Source: Phoronis pallida (Eukaryota; Phoronida; Phoronidae). From it: a stretch of DNA of 12,772 nucleotides. Positions 1 through 8,800 of this stretch are shown one piece after another. Both the position numbers and the translations under genes were made by a program. Position 1 is the first letter of the stretch. Every line of letters starts with the position of its first letter. Location of the stretch: assembly GCA_028565715.1 (NCBI GenBank), contig JAOXYC010181801.1, forward strand, positions 1 through 12,772, written 5' to 3'. The notes under the pieces were generated by a model. It searched no databases and was not told where the DNA came from. It was given only the letters and a program-made list of their open reading frames with translations.

Positions 1-110
1 ATGCAAAGCTTTTACGCATATCTGTACCATCGGAGACAAATTTGGCCATGGGGACGATCCGTAACAATGGCTAGAATTCCAGGCAAAGACTACCCCGTCA
101 TAACCAAAAT

Positions 111-175
111 TCAACAGGGGGCGTCTTTGCATGGGAAAGTGTACCTTACCGTGTACAGTATCACTAGATGGCGCG
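111..175 (+). promoter_or_regulatory. Two CTCF-like core matches 50 bp apart
   Basis: TCACTAGATGGCGC at 161-174 matches the known core CCASYAGRKGGCRS at 13 of 14 positions. TCAACAGGGGGCGT at 111-124 matches at 11 of 14, in the same orientation and exactly 50 bp upstream. The consensus is from vertebrate and insect work; use in this organism is inferred. Confidence 0.35.
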
Positions 176-370
176 GTGTTCCGTTTGATTGTAGTCCAGT
201 TCCGGTACCTATCTGCGCATGCGCCAAATCAGCTGGCCAATAAGGTTGATCTGGTTGCCAGATAAGTTTTGATTGTCACTCTACACAGCAGAGCCCTCTA
301 TAGTTAAATGGCATAGGATCCCCACCACATCAAACATCAATAAGGGGGACAACTCTGCATGGGAGATTGT
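116..370 (+). repeat. Short direct repeat pair (116-142 and 343-370)
   Basis: AGGGGGCGTCTTTGCATGGG with AAAGTGT resembles AGGGGGACAACTCTGCATGG with GAGATTGT, about 228 bp apart and in the same orientation. The span given covers both copies and the gap between them. Confidence 0.5.
214..225 (+). promoter_or_regulatory. NRF-1-like site
   Basis: TGCGCATGCGCC matches YGCGCAYGCGCR at 11 of 12 positions. The surrounding 1-240 is richer in G and C than the rest, so it could be the edge of a promoter for a gene lying off the left side. Confidence 0.25.
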
Positions 371-603
371 TTGGTTGCCTGATGTGAATAGTTCTCAATA
401 GATGTCGTCAGTATTTGTTGATAAACATAAATCAATACGCCGAATATGAGAGTAAACGCGATGAAATAATTGCTCCTGGTTTGGATACACTTGTATACAT
501 TGTGACAAACTTCACCAAATGTTTCATTTATCATTAATTCAATTAGTTCAAAGTAACAGGAAATTAAATAAATGAGTGAACGTTATAGTTTGTGCAAAAC
601 GAT
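244..603. other. Intergenic, no gene seen
   Basis: Apart from the second direct-repeat copy and a 7-bp inverted pair CACATCA/TGATGTG (326-332, 380-386), this stretch shows nothing. A 65-codon minus-strand ORF at 337-534 has a hydrophobic stretch but no recognisable family, and I regard it as chance. Confidence 0.6.
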
Positions 604-800
604 GTACATCATTTTTTTTGTAAAACTTTATTTTGGGTCAAACGACCATCTTTGTACAGGAAAAGTCACGAAAAAGACATCTTTATGAAATATTATCAAT
701 TTATAAGACATTACAAAGTAATTGACCCGATTGTCAATCTACCAACGTTTTACTCATTAGTCTACCAACTTCATGATCTTATTTTTCATTGCGGCCCTGA
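604..800 (+). repeat. Dispersed repeat R1, copy A
   Basis: This copy shares ordered blocks with 2275-2515 and 11158-11360: GTCACGAAAAAGACAT, TTTATAAGACATTA and ATTGACCCGATTGTCAATCT. The ORF at 592-822 lies inside it, and its product shows no protein family, so I treat it as repeat and not as a gene. The ends are not sharply defined. Confidence 0.75.
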
Positions 801-1160
801 GCAACAAATACTTAAGGGATGACGAAAAAGAGTCCAACAAAACTACGAGATACTCGATCCGTAATAGTATAATGATATACATGTACGTACAATTAAATTA
901 AGAGTGTGTCGTCCAGATGACACGTTGGGCATAAACTGCATGTGTCTTTTGCTGGCCGGGTCCTACGTACGTGTAGTTCGGCATAATGTTGTCCCTCGGC
1001 CAAGCCCAAACTTGCCGAACTTATATAATTTTACGCAGATTAAAACATCTCAAAGGGATCTTTGAGCTAGACAAATACTCAAAAGTCAAAAACGGTAGAA
1101 TCACTTTGTGAAGTTTGAAAATTCATGACATGCTCTAAAATAAAATAAAAATGTTACATT
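801..1160. other. Intergenic with a 9-bp-arm stem-loop
   Basis: AGTTCGGCA (975-983) and TGCCGAACT (1013-1021) are perfect inverted arms around a 29-nt loop, in a locally GC-richer patch (940-1020). Nothing else is seen. Confidence 0.55.
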
Positions 1161-1204
1161 GTTGACAAAAATCCCAAATGGCCGCTATTTTCAAAATGGC
1201 CGCC
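1161..1204 (+). repeat. AATGGCNGCC unit, copy 1
   Basis: GTTGACAAAAATC is followed by CAAATGGCCGC and CAAAATGGCCGCC. The same 44-nt layout recurs at 1565-1608 and about 1708-1751. Confidence 0.7.
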
Positions 1205-1564
1205 TTATTCATTGCCTTTTACGTGATGTAGGCACTTGGAAGTCTGCATGACACAATTGAAGCTCGACAAAGCTCGGAGATAGCGTTAGGAGGCAATCAT
1301 CATGAAATACCTTTCCTTTTTGCACTAGGACCAATCATTCCCATATCGATGATTGATTATATAACCGAATAGGACAGGCACTGATATGATCAGCAAACAG
1401 TGTGAACCAGCCAGTGTCCTTCTTATCTATAATTACTTTAGGCTTGTTCAATGCGTTAAATAAACAACTTATAGCCTTGGTCAGGTAAATGTGTATCTAG
1501 CTAGTTAACGAATCACTGCACGGAATAGCAAAAATGAAAGTTGTGCCATGTGGAGTTGCATGAA

Positions 1565-1608
1565 GTTGACAAAAATTCATAATGGCTGCCGTTTTCAAAA
1601 TGGCCGCC
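1565..1608 (+). repeat. AATGGCNGCC unit, copy 2
   Basis: GTTGACAAAAATTC is followed by TAATGGCTGCC and CAAAATGGCCGCC. The layout and length are the same as in copy 1. Confidence 0.7.
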
Positions 1609-1707
1609 AAGTTTTTGCATGTTTATTTACAATTAAGGGCATGACATACTTCTCATTCTGAAAAGTATGGAGTCATAGCATAGAATTCAATCATGAAGCT
1701 GTGTGAA

Positions 1708-1751
1708 ATTCAAAAAAATCCATTGTGGCTACAAATTTCAAAATGGCTGCC
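1708..1751 (+). repeat. AATGGCNGCC unit, copy 3 (most decayed)
   Basis: TTCAAAAAAATCCATTGTGGCTAC is followed, within a few bases, by CAAAATGGCTGCC. The first half-motif has decayed and the second is intact. Confidence 0.6.
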
Positions 1752-2270
1752 AAATTGACTTTTAAGTGTCCATGTTCCTATCGATCAAAATATGAAACAC
1801 TGACCTGTGACATTTACCCTAATATGGTTTATACAGAAATGAAACTAATCATAGATCTATGTGTATTCTATTCTTAATCATTTTGATAGAGTTTCATAAC
1901 TTTGAACAGTCTCGATGACGGTCTGACAACTTTAGCTTCATCGTTCGTCACCATTCTTTGAAAATGCGTCTAAACTTAATAGTTCTTACTAGTCACAATA
2001 TCAAAAGTAGCAGTTTGAACATCCATACAGATTAACGTTCGACGCTGTCAAGGAAAAGAAAAAACACTGTGTGAGCTTTGGTCATAGGACCAGTTGCCGC
2101 ATGATCTCCATACTGCAGAAATCATTGTTTGCGGCACTCAATAAAAAAGCGGTGATAGAAGTGCGGGCAGCAAGAATAGCTTTCGAGAAACAGCTGCTCA
2201 TCAAGATGTCTGGATACAGAAAGCAAGACTTCGTCAAACCTATAAGGCAATTGTAAATTTAAATTTAAAC
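1752..2270. other. Intergenic, one small ORF of doubtful status
   Basis: An ATG at 2101-2103 opens 51 codons ending at 2256. The residues are Ala/Lys/Arg-rich and helix-favouring (for example A-L-N-K-K-A-V-I-E-V-R-A-A-R), and the stretch is less AT-rich than its surroundings. The start context is weak, and I recognise no family and see no supporting splice structure. It could be a decayed exon or chance. Confidence 0.25.
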
Positions 2271-2274
2271 GTGA

Positions 2275-2515
2275 CATTTTTTTATTAAAATGGGTTAAAC
2301 TAGCAAACGATCAATTTTGACGTCTATCCGCGACCATCCGTGCACATGAAAGTCACGAAAAAGACATGATTATTAAATTGTATTACTTTATAAGAAAATC
2401 ATCAAAAAGTCATTAACCCCATTGGCAATCTACCAGCTCTTAACTCGTGTGTTGTCCCTTATCATAACAATGACATGTTTTTCCTATATTTTCATTTCCA
2501 TTTTGCCCTGAACAA
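2275..2515 (+). repeat. Dispersed repeat R1, copy B
   Basis: GGGTTAAACTAGC, TTTTGACGTCTATC, GTCACGAAAAAGACATGATT, CTTTATAAGAAAAT and CCCATTGGCAATCTACCA occur in the same order and orientation as in copies A and C. The tail CATTTTGCCCTGAACAA matches CATTGCGGCCCTGAGCAA of copy A. Confidence 0.75.
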
Positions 2516-2589
2516 GCTGACTACCAAACATTCTACTACACTGGCTACACATCGTCACTACTAAAGGTAGACTCTGCCACAGCCTCATT

Positions 2590-2660
2590 TCATATCGGCC
2601 CCAGTGGCTATTGGATCGGCCATATTTCTGACGTCATGGAAAACTTGATTGGACAAGACT
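2590..2660. promoter_or_regulatory. CRE with flanking inverted CCAAT boxes
   Basis: A perfect CRE palindrome, TGACGTCA, lies at 2629-2636. ATTGG (inverted CCAAT) occurs at 2610-2614 and about 2649-2653, and CCATATTT lies just before the CRE. The cluster is promoter-like, but I see no gene start nearby, and it may belong to a repeat. Confidence 0.25.
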
Positions 2661-2938
2661 TCATCGCTAAGATAACTTTCTTTGATGGTTTGTTTTCAAA
2701 CATGCGCATAGCGATAATGTTACGTACTTCCTAGAACTCTGCAAGCAACTGTGGCCAATCAGAAGCGAGTATTTCAGAGTTCCGGTTTAAGCTGTACCTA
2801 CGGGCTTACATGACAACCGGTTCTCAAAGAATGTAACCGTATGTAACCAGGTTAATGATACAATGTACTTACATAGGCTGTTGGTGTTGTGATTGTATTG
2901 TATATCAACCACAATCATTTGCTGTCAATATTTAGAAG

Positions 2939-3010
2939 CTTGAACCTTTTTTAAAAACATACATGTAAACGGTCCCGTGTCCCAGTCCACTGCGCTAACC
3001 TTTCGATCGC
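2939..3010 (-). repeat. Possible tRNA-derived (SINE-like) remnant, minus strand
   Basis: On the minus strand, GGTTAGCGCAGTGGACT (2985-3001) resembles a pol III A box. GGTTCAAGCTT (about 2938-2948), roughly 50 nt downstream, resembles a B box. I could not fold a convincing tRNA cloverleaf, so an intact tRNA gene is not claimed. Confidence 0.25.
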
Positions 3011-3026
3011 CTAGTAGGCCTACTAG
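3011..3026. repeat. Perfect 16-bp palindrome
   Basis: CTAGTAGGCCTACTAG is its own reverse complement and lies next to the tRNA-like remnant. Confidence 0.9.
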
Positions 3027-3210
3027 TTCGCCCCAGCTTTAATGAAATTACCGCATTACAGGTCCCAGCAATTCCGCCGACTCAACGGTTCCCAGTTCAA
3101 CGTTAGTAATGGGTGCCGTAACAAGAATCTTGCCATCACAGGTATATACATGTAATGTGTTAATTTCATGTCAATCGGACGTAAATTGTGTCATGAATCG
3201 GGTGGATATG

Positions 3211-3243
3211 CAAAAAAACAAACAAACAAACAAACACACAAAC
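3211..3243. repeat. (AAAC)n simple repeat
   Basis: AAAC units run across this stretch and end in ACACAC. It is microsatellite-like. Confidence 0.85.
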
Positions 3244-4604
3244 GTGATCCGGCAACATGAACAGTTTTTTTTTTCAAGTAAAATTTGTTTTTCTGGCTTT
3301 AATGATAAAATTACCGACCATGGCAAAAGGGCGTCTAGAAATTATTGCATGTACCTTTAAAACATGTGTGATTGTTGATAACCTTAAACATGCAAGTGTT
3401 TAACACGTGTTGGAAGAATATGTGTCGACCCAAATGCTTTTAAAATTCCCCGAAAACCGTGATGCAGTAGTTAATTTGGTAATAAAATCTCAATATTATG
3501 CCTTTTCCGTGACATTTTTGTTCACGACTGGACGGAAGCCGTCAAAACAAGTGAATAAATCAAATATCAACTGTGAAACTGAATTTCAGTGAAATATACA
3601 TTTAATGAATGTATAGATTTTAATGAACACAAAACTGTGTTTAACATTCGATGTTAGATTTACTTTTTCATAATCTCGAAAAAGTCTTACGGTGTCAGCT
3701 AAGTCCTGGTCTGAACGCCATGCATGGTAAAATGAATTGTTTTCTCAAAATCGGTGCAAAACAAAAACAAAAACAAAAAAAAACATTGCATATGATAAGA
3801 TGCATAATATGTACATGTTTTAAATTCATTCATGTTATTATGAGTTTATACACATAAACCAAAACCTGTGTAAACTATACAAATATATTGAAAGTATATA
3901 ATGATATATGTTATGCTATACAATAATTACAATACACCTAACCTAAAACTATGGACTAAGGGGTACACTCAGCTAGATAGAGCAGGGCAGTCAAGACTCA
4001 CTTTCCACCGTCCTGAGGGTATGCTCATCTCAGGTACTCCAGACTTGGGAGCTTTCAGATTTGGGAGCTAGCGCAAATGAGAGGGACTACCCACTCTTTC
4101 AACGAAGCTGTAGCAGACAAGTCATTTGAAAGAGTTTAAGATTGAAACAATGGGGGCAAATTGAGATTCGCCAATTGCGAATGAAATAAAGGCCCAAACG
4201 AAGATGTAATCAGCTGAGTGCCCCCATAAATTACAGCCCATTAAAAAATGCAAGTCAGATTTTGCAATATATCACGGGTTCACAGCATGAGTTTAAAATG
4301 ATTCTAATTTTCAGGTCTTAATAATTGATCCCAAAAATTTCAACGTCAAGTTTAAAAATTGATTCTTTTTGTATGTTTAGATTAACATGTCATCACCAGG
4401 TAAAGTAAAAGTTATATCTACACATCAAATTTCCCAAAAATTACAAGCCATCAAAGTTGTCAGGTGAAGTTCTGCATATTACGCGTGTCGATAGCTGTAC
4501 ATGTCTTAGCGGGAATATCGAGCATGTTGTTTCAACAGTCAGTTACACGGAATAATTTTACTGCCATATTTTCACCATTTGAGTAACATAATCATCGGAA
4601 TCTT
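3244..4604. other. Intergenic, AT-rich
   Basis: Apart from the simple repeat at 3757-3785, I see no gene, RNA gene or clear repeat here. Small ORFs at 3407-3592 and 3651-3857 start at non-ATG or poor-context codons and encode low-complexity, K/N/Q-rich sequence driven by A-runs. Confidence 0.55.
3757..3785. repeat. (AAAAAC)n simple repeat
   Basis: About four units of CAAAA or CAAAAA end in an A run. Confidence 0.85.
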
Positions 4605-4802
4605 TGTGTATACGTCCTTTGGTGACCATAACTACACTTGCACCTGGCAAAAAATTCAAAACAATCTGTAAAGGGGCTTTTAGAAGCTTTTTATATCCAA
4701 ATCGAACCAATTTGTTTTAAGACTTAAGTTAGACTTGTTTAGGATAAAAACCACGTAAATAACCCTTTTCAGAGTTGTTTTTTTCTCAGATTCAGGCTAA
4801 TG
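4605..4802 (+). repeat. Dispersed repeat R2, copy 1
   Basis: ACTTGCACCTGGCAAAAAAT, AATCTGTAAAGGGGCTTTT, AGGATAAAAACC, AACCCTTTT and TTTTTCTCAGATTCAGG recur in the same order at 11562-11735. CCTTTGGTGA (4617-4626) and TCACCAAAGG (4804-4813) form a 10-bp inverted pair around this copy, which could mark its ends. Confidence 0.65.
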
Positions 4803-4870
4803 ATCACCAAAGGACTCAAACACAACATTTCTAGTTGATTTGAATTTTGACCCCAGATTCTCAGCAACGA

Positions 4871-5090
4871 GGAAACAGAATCTATGAAATTTTCCATTCT
4901 ATTTTCTATGTTATTGGACTCTAAAAAGGTGTCTCAGTTTTTAGAAGGGTTGGGATTTTTTCAAAAAATCCCAAACCTTGATTTTTTTGGAGCTCATATA
5001 TCGTAAACTAAGGCTTACTTAAAAAACTGAGACACTTTTTTAGAGTTCAATAACATAAAAGAAAGATTCAAAAACGTCATAGCGTTTCGG
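4871..5090. repeat. Long nested foldback (inverted repeat)
   Basis: The outer arms at 4908-4942 and 5022-5056 pair at about 33 of 35 positions. Pairing continues more weakly outward to GAAAC (4873-4877) and GTTTC (5084-5088). Inside, GGGATTTTTT (4952-4961) and AAAAAATCCC (4963-4972) form a second perfect 10-bp hairpin around a single C. There is no coding potential. It is probably a foldback or MITE-type element, or a long hairpin transcript. Confidence 0.75.
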
Positions 5091-5495
5091 TAAGCAAACT
5101 TACTCAGGACCCATCTCCCAATGCATGCGTTATTTCGAAAAATACAAATTTTACCTAAAAACGACCCAATTTTCAAAGACATCAATTTTTTTCAATAAAA
5201 CATTGTGCAATTTTGATTGTAAGATCCCTGGTGTAAGCTTGACTGTCATTAACAAAGTTTTTGATTGCTGAAAATGCTTTAAAACAGCATTTTTTATTAT
5301 TGTTCCAATTAGCCATCACCGTATCCCGTTAACATCGAATCCGCAGACAGTGGATGAGCCCATAGGATCAAATTAGAACTCGAGAGAGAATCCTGCCGAG
5401 GGCAATTTGTGGGCCCTTAGTGTTCAAATACGGGCTTGTTTACCGCTCGCGATCAAGGAGGCATTCTAAATGTATCGCGACCGCAAATAACTCTT
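5091..5495. other. Intergenic upstream of the secreted-protein gene
   Basis: Composition shifts from AT-rich (to about 5330) to more balanced and CpG-containing (5335-5560) as the gene is approached. No ORF of note. Confidence 0.5.
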
Positions 5496-5550
5496 GTCGC
5501 ACGACGATCGCACGATAGTCGCACGACGGTCCCACGACGGTCCCACGACG
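5496..5550. repeat. Five-unit 11-bp tandem repeat upstream of the gene
   Basis: Five contiguous 11-bp units are present: GTCGCACGACG, ATCGCACGATA, GTCGCACGACG, GTCCCACGACG and GTCCCACGACG. The array is GC- and CpG-rich in an AT-rich setting and ends 177 bp before the ATG. CGCTCGCGATC and TATCGCGACCGC just upstream (about 5443-5483) are similar in style. Confidence 0.9.
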
Positions 5551-5617
5551 AACAAAAGTTCATCTTACGACAGATCTGCCGTGAGTACCATTGACACCTG
5601 AACTACAACTTCGTGTA

Positions 5618-5665
5618 TGTACGTCACATATAGCTATAAGGAAGTAACGCAAATTGACGTCTGGT
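5618..5665 (+). promoter_or_regulatory. Candidate core promoter: TATA-like and CRE-like sites
   Basis: TATAAG at 5635-5640 lies about 90 nt before the ATG, which allows a short 5' UTR if transcription starts near 5665. TACGTCA at 5620-5626 and TGACGTCT at 5655-5662 resemble CRE half and full sites. Short motifs like these occur by chance, and an upstream non-coding exon cannot be excluded. Confidence 0.3.
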
Positions 5666-5727
5666 TCAACCAGTTATATCTACTATACTCTCTGCTCATT
5701 TAATCTTGTCAGACTTTGAATGTCAAC

Positions 5728-5801
5728 ATGAAACTACTCACCCTCTGGGTCGTCTGGGTCTCGGCCCTTTTCATACATTATGCAGAAAGCGGAAGTCGTG
5801 T
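5728..5801 (+). CDS. Exon 1: signal peptide
   Basis: The ATG has A at -3 (AACATGA), and the frame upstream is closed by TAA at 5701-5703. The exon encodes Met-Lys, then a hydrophobic stretch (residues 3-16, rich in L, V, W and F), then H-Y-A-E-S-G-S-R. This is a normal eukaryotic signal peptide, and cleavage is likely after A19 or S21. The donor is GTAAGT at 5802. The last two bases, GT, join the first G of exon 2 to make Val25, immediately before the first Cys of domain 1. All of the mature protein is therefore built from the domain exons. Confidence 0.85.
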
Positions 5802-8800
5802 GTAAGTAAATCCTATATCACTATTTGATATTTTGATTCCTGACATTTAACGTATATATGTGTCCAATCAAACGTTCCCAAGGCTAACACAATTTTTAAA
5901 ATGTTTAAGATTAAGAGCGTTTTCTTTACAGAAGTCAGACACAGTTAAATGTTTCAAATGATCTAAAAAAAATTCAAACTTATTTCAGAGAAATTATTGT
6001 CCTTGGTTGAAAAAATAACGCCGACATTCTTGACGAATTCAACATTTTTCATGATTTGGTCAGTTTATTTCGCTATGTCTTTTATTCATGTTAGGTGTAG
6101 CTGTTATTGGCAAGTTTGTGACAAATACAAATGTGTCGATGGCTATCGTCAAGGTACCCAAAGAACTACGGGATTCATCTTCAGGCCCCCCTGTTCCTAT
6201 AGCAGACGGTCTTGTAGAAAATGGTGTTTACCGAGAAGCAAAAACATACCACCATCCACCGTCTGTAGATATTACGGGTCCAAAACTGATCAAAGTGGAG
6301 TAAGCGTGAACGCTAAAATGGAGATTAGTCCGTGGTGTTCGAACACGATTGATTTGGTTATTCCGTTCCACAAGATATGTTGCCAAAGAAAGTGAGTGAA
6401 TACTAATCTAGCGAACAGTAATATAAAAATATATTAATTATCAATAAATGATCAGATTGATGACGAGGCTAATTTCTATAGCTATGTTGACTTTAAGAAC
6501 AAATTTTATGTAGAAATTAACTTTGTAGCTATATGGCTTCGCATCTTCGTCAGATTATCATATCACTGCTTCTCCCACCTGCAATTATATTGGGTCCATC
6601 CGAAAGTATTTAACGACAGATGCAACAATTAAACGTATTCGTCCTAGATAAATATAAGTTTGAAGCAGTCTTAATTCAAATTTGAAATAAAAACTTGCAT
6701 CTTGCGTTTCGAGGTGCTCAGCTACAGAGCATTAACGCACTTTCTACAGATAAAGAAGTTGAAACTATAAGTTTGCTTATTCGGTAGGACTTCCAATTAT
6801 TCTTGACTGCTATATATATACTTTTCGTAATCCTGTCGACATTCATATGTCATTTTTGATGTCAACATTTTATTAACAGGTGCACTTGTAAGCTTGTTAC
6901 AAGAAAGGAGTTGGGAAGCAAAAGATACGAAGTGAAGGATGTTAACATGTATCTGTATCAACGCAAACCTGCTGTTAATTACCCATGCAATGTACAACTC
7001 ACAACGCTGTGCGCATCTGATTGTACAAGAACACTAGCTTTATCGGGACACTCTCAGTTATATGTGCGACGACGAGTTTGCAAAAGTCTTGGACAGAAGC
7101 TACCAAAACCCGGCCTTAGACTGAGCTGGAAGTACGATGTTGGCGATGGTCACCACCACTATTATGATTACGGCGGTAATATGTGTTGCGGGTAAGTTGA
7201 AAGTTGATAATCATAACAAAATATTGAGACATTTGGATTGTTTGTTAAGGACGTTATGCTTGTGGAAATAGCAACACTTGTACAATACTATTTAAATTTA
7301 GTCGAAGTTTGAAACTGTTTCATTAACAATTTTTGGCAGGAATGAGATACTTCTTTGAGCGAGCAAACATTCATATCGCATCAGCCTCCACTTATTCGTC
7401 TCGTTTACCGTGAACTATATCTTGGACTAGTCAATTCCCATTCCTCATCATTCGCTCTATAGTGCGTATCCCTATGGTCATCGGTCTTATTAAAGTGGTG
7501 CTCCACACCGATTGGGAAAAAATCAACAATTTGAGTTTTTTATATTTTTCATTTAGTACACATCTTATCTTTAAATTAATGTTACAAAAATCCACACACC
7601 TACCAACAAATAAATATTATAGTTCATTGAAGTGTACACGTTTCTACTTCCATATTAAATAATTTTGGATTTACCCTGTATTTTTAGGAGTTGAGTTTTC
7701 AAACAGACTTGCTCTGTTCAAAAGAGTATAAGTTGAGAACTGGTGGATCAAATAACTTGAAAATGTGCCGATGCACCATCACAACACTCTTATTATCAAA
7801 AGTGTGTCTCATTTTAGGTGTTTCATTATGTAACAAAAAGTTTTACATAATAGCGTTGGAATGCTTAAACTGATGGTATAAAATTGATGATATAAATTTT
7901 AGGACACAGACACAAAATTTAAAGAAAATGGGACACACTTAGGTATTCAGCATATGTTAAGTACATGCCATTCATTTTCAGGCTGATTTTTAGAGTGCAT
8001 ATTAACTTATACTCGGAATTTGACCCCTTTTTACTGGAAGTGGTGTTGAAAAACGCTTGTATTTTATATAAAAAATTACTTAAATCTTTTTTGAAATGAT
8101 TTTCTAATAGCTTTTTAAATACTCTTTCAGAAAATATATAAATTGTTTATGTGTTTTAAGCCGTGAGCTTTTGTAAAACGCAGTCACCCAAATCGGTGTG
8201 GAGCACCACCTCAAATATGTCTTTCTTTTTTGTAAAATTTCAATTTTTCAATTTAAAAAGCTTAGAATGTGTTTTAATCCCAGTTGGAGCCCGATACATA
8301 ACAGTGTCTGACTCTTTACCTCTGGGTTTACAGGTGCTCATGTAAACTGGCAACTAGAAAGGTGCATTCGTTAAAGAACTATGAAGTTATTCCGATAACA
8401 CTGCGTCAACCTGGACATGGCAGCTATTATCCATGTAATTGGCACACCAGACGGTGCGAGTCCGACTGTTTAAGGATGTTTAGGTCTATCTATGGCGGAA
8501 GTGGTCGGTCCTTGACACCCAAAGCTCTAAGGAGTGTTTGCAAAGCTGTCAACCGGAAGTTGTCGGATCCCGGCCTCATAGTGAGCATGAATTACGATGT
8601 TGGTGATAATCGTGACCATTATTACCATTTCGCCGACAAGTTATGCTGTGGGTAAGTAACTTACAAGTTTACATGCTGCTTGTAGAATGACCAACAATGC
8701 CCATGTATGACAAATCTGATGGGTTTCAGACAATAAAAAAATAAGTGTCCACCAGCATCAAAATCTGAGTCTTGAATATTTGCAATTAGATCCTGTTTAA

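Noticed and set aside
1-243. 80-codon ORF starting at base 1
   Set aside because: No recognisable family, and the window edge makes the start arbitrary. The stretch is better explained by non-coding motif content. A partial exon cannot be wholly excluded.
592-822. 76-codon ORF
   Set aside because: It coincides with dispersed repeat R1 copy A. The other two copies do not keep the frame open.
2939-3010. Intact tRNA gene on the minus strand
   Set aside because: Acceptor and anticodon stems could not be paired convincingly. Only the promoter-box likeness remains.
6088-6303. 71-codon ORF overlapping exon 2
   Set aside because: It is in a different frame from the cysteine-rich domain. The spliced frame has consensus splice sites and the shared cysteine framework, so this is a shadow.
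6797-6997. Minus-strand ORF across the intron 2 / exon 3 border
   Set aside because: It crosses a well-supported splice acceptor on the plus strand and shows no family signal.
7192-8333. Possible extra decayed domain exon in intron 3
   Set aside because: I looked for CxC...CC patterns next to AG/GT borders and saw none. The extra length is explained by the TIR element.
7462-8345. Three small ORFs in intron 3
   Set aside because: They lie in AT-rich sequence within or at the edge of the TIR element, lack cysteine framework or transposase motifs, and begin at non-ATG codons.
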